This document shows, one piece after another, positions 62,518-64,000 of a stretch of 64,000 nucleotides of DNA. The stretch lies in the NCBI RefSeq assembly GCF_007830455.1, contig NZ_VLLB01000004.1, positions 248,001-312,000 of the forward strand. Reading direction: 5' to 3'. This DNA comes from Pseudoduganella lurida. GTDB taxonomy: Bacteria > Pseudomonadota > Gammaproteobacteria > Burkholderiales > Burkholderiaceae_D. The notes beneath the pieces were generated by a model that did no database searches, was not told the DNA's origin, and saw only the letters and a list, made by a program, of their open reading frames with translations. The number at the start of each line of letters is the position of its first letter. Position 1 is the first letter of the stretch. The translations under genes were made by a program, and so were the position numbers.

Positions 62518-64000
<1,483 letters not shown>

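Overview
The window is high-GC, densely coded DNA. It looks like the chromosome of a betaproteobacterium of the Oxalobacteraceae (Massilia/Telluria type). The grounds are the rpsP-rimM-trmD-rplS operon, a DUF3579 gene, a FimV/HubP-type protein, an ExeA/GspB pair, etfBA next to an acyl-CoA dehydrogenase, and a TonB-receptor-based chitin locus. This placement is inference from gene content; no rRNA or tRNA gene was found. Both window edges cut genes: a MATE exporter on the left and glnS on the right.

Layout. 1-12 kb: MATE exporter, S9 peptidase, CsbD, M13 peptidase, HDOD protein, a FliT-like chaperone, FimV-like protein, fumC, an S4 RNA-binding protein and a DUF883-like protein. 12-18.3 kb: a bufferin-type copper RiPP locus (bufA plus a fused bufB-bufC), a YjfB-like protein, mobB, a small membrane protein, gspB and gspA, and two uncharacterised small genes. 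18.6-29.4 kb: a ten-gene N-acetylglucosamine (GlcNAc) operon with kinase, GntR regulator, nagA, SIS-type deaminase, ABC importer, GH3 hexosaminidase, AmpG-like carrier and importer ATPase. 29.5-36.6 kb: a TPR protein, then a GH18 chitinase, a cupin_8 protein and a TonB-dependent receptor, divergent from a second GntR regulator. 36.9-44.2 kb: M16 peptidase, DUF3579, CobD/CbiB-like protein, NUDIX hydrolase and the rplS-trmD-rimM-rpsP operon. 44.4-57 kb: TM2 and glycine-zipper proteins, a chemotaxis receptor, acyl-CoA dehydrogenase with etfAB, TusA, alaS, a glycerophosphodiesterase and a CoA transferase. 57-64 kb: a small unknown gene, an MFS exporter divergent from a LysR regulator, a four-gene J-domain operon with three unrecognised partners, and glnS.

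How the parts work together. Chitin fragments could be made by the exported GH18 enzyme and cross the outer membrane through the TonB receptor. They could enter the cytoplasm through the ABC or AmpG-like carriers, be cut by the GH3 enzyme, and be phosphorylated, deacetylated and deaminated to fructose-6-phosphate. The two divergent or upstream regions of these loci share AATACC-type direct repeats, which suggests common control by the GntR/UTRA regulators.

The most notable items are the fused BufB-BufC maturase, the J-domain operon, and an unusually dense set of intergenic inverted-repeat elements. These elements carry three core types (GGGGTCAG, GGTGCCAGGCACC and GGGGACAGCCACC) and sit mostly just after stop codons. 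One is translated as the C-terminus of a solute-binding protein.
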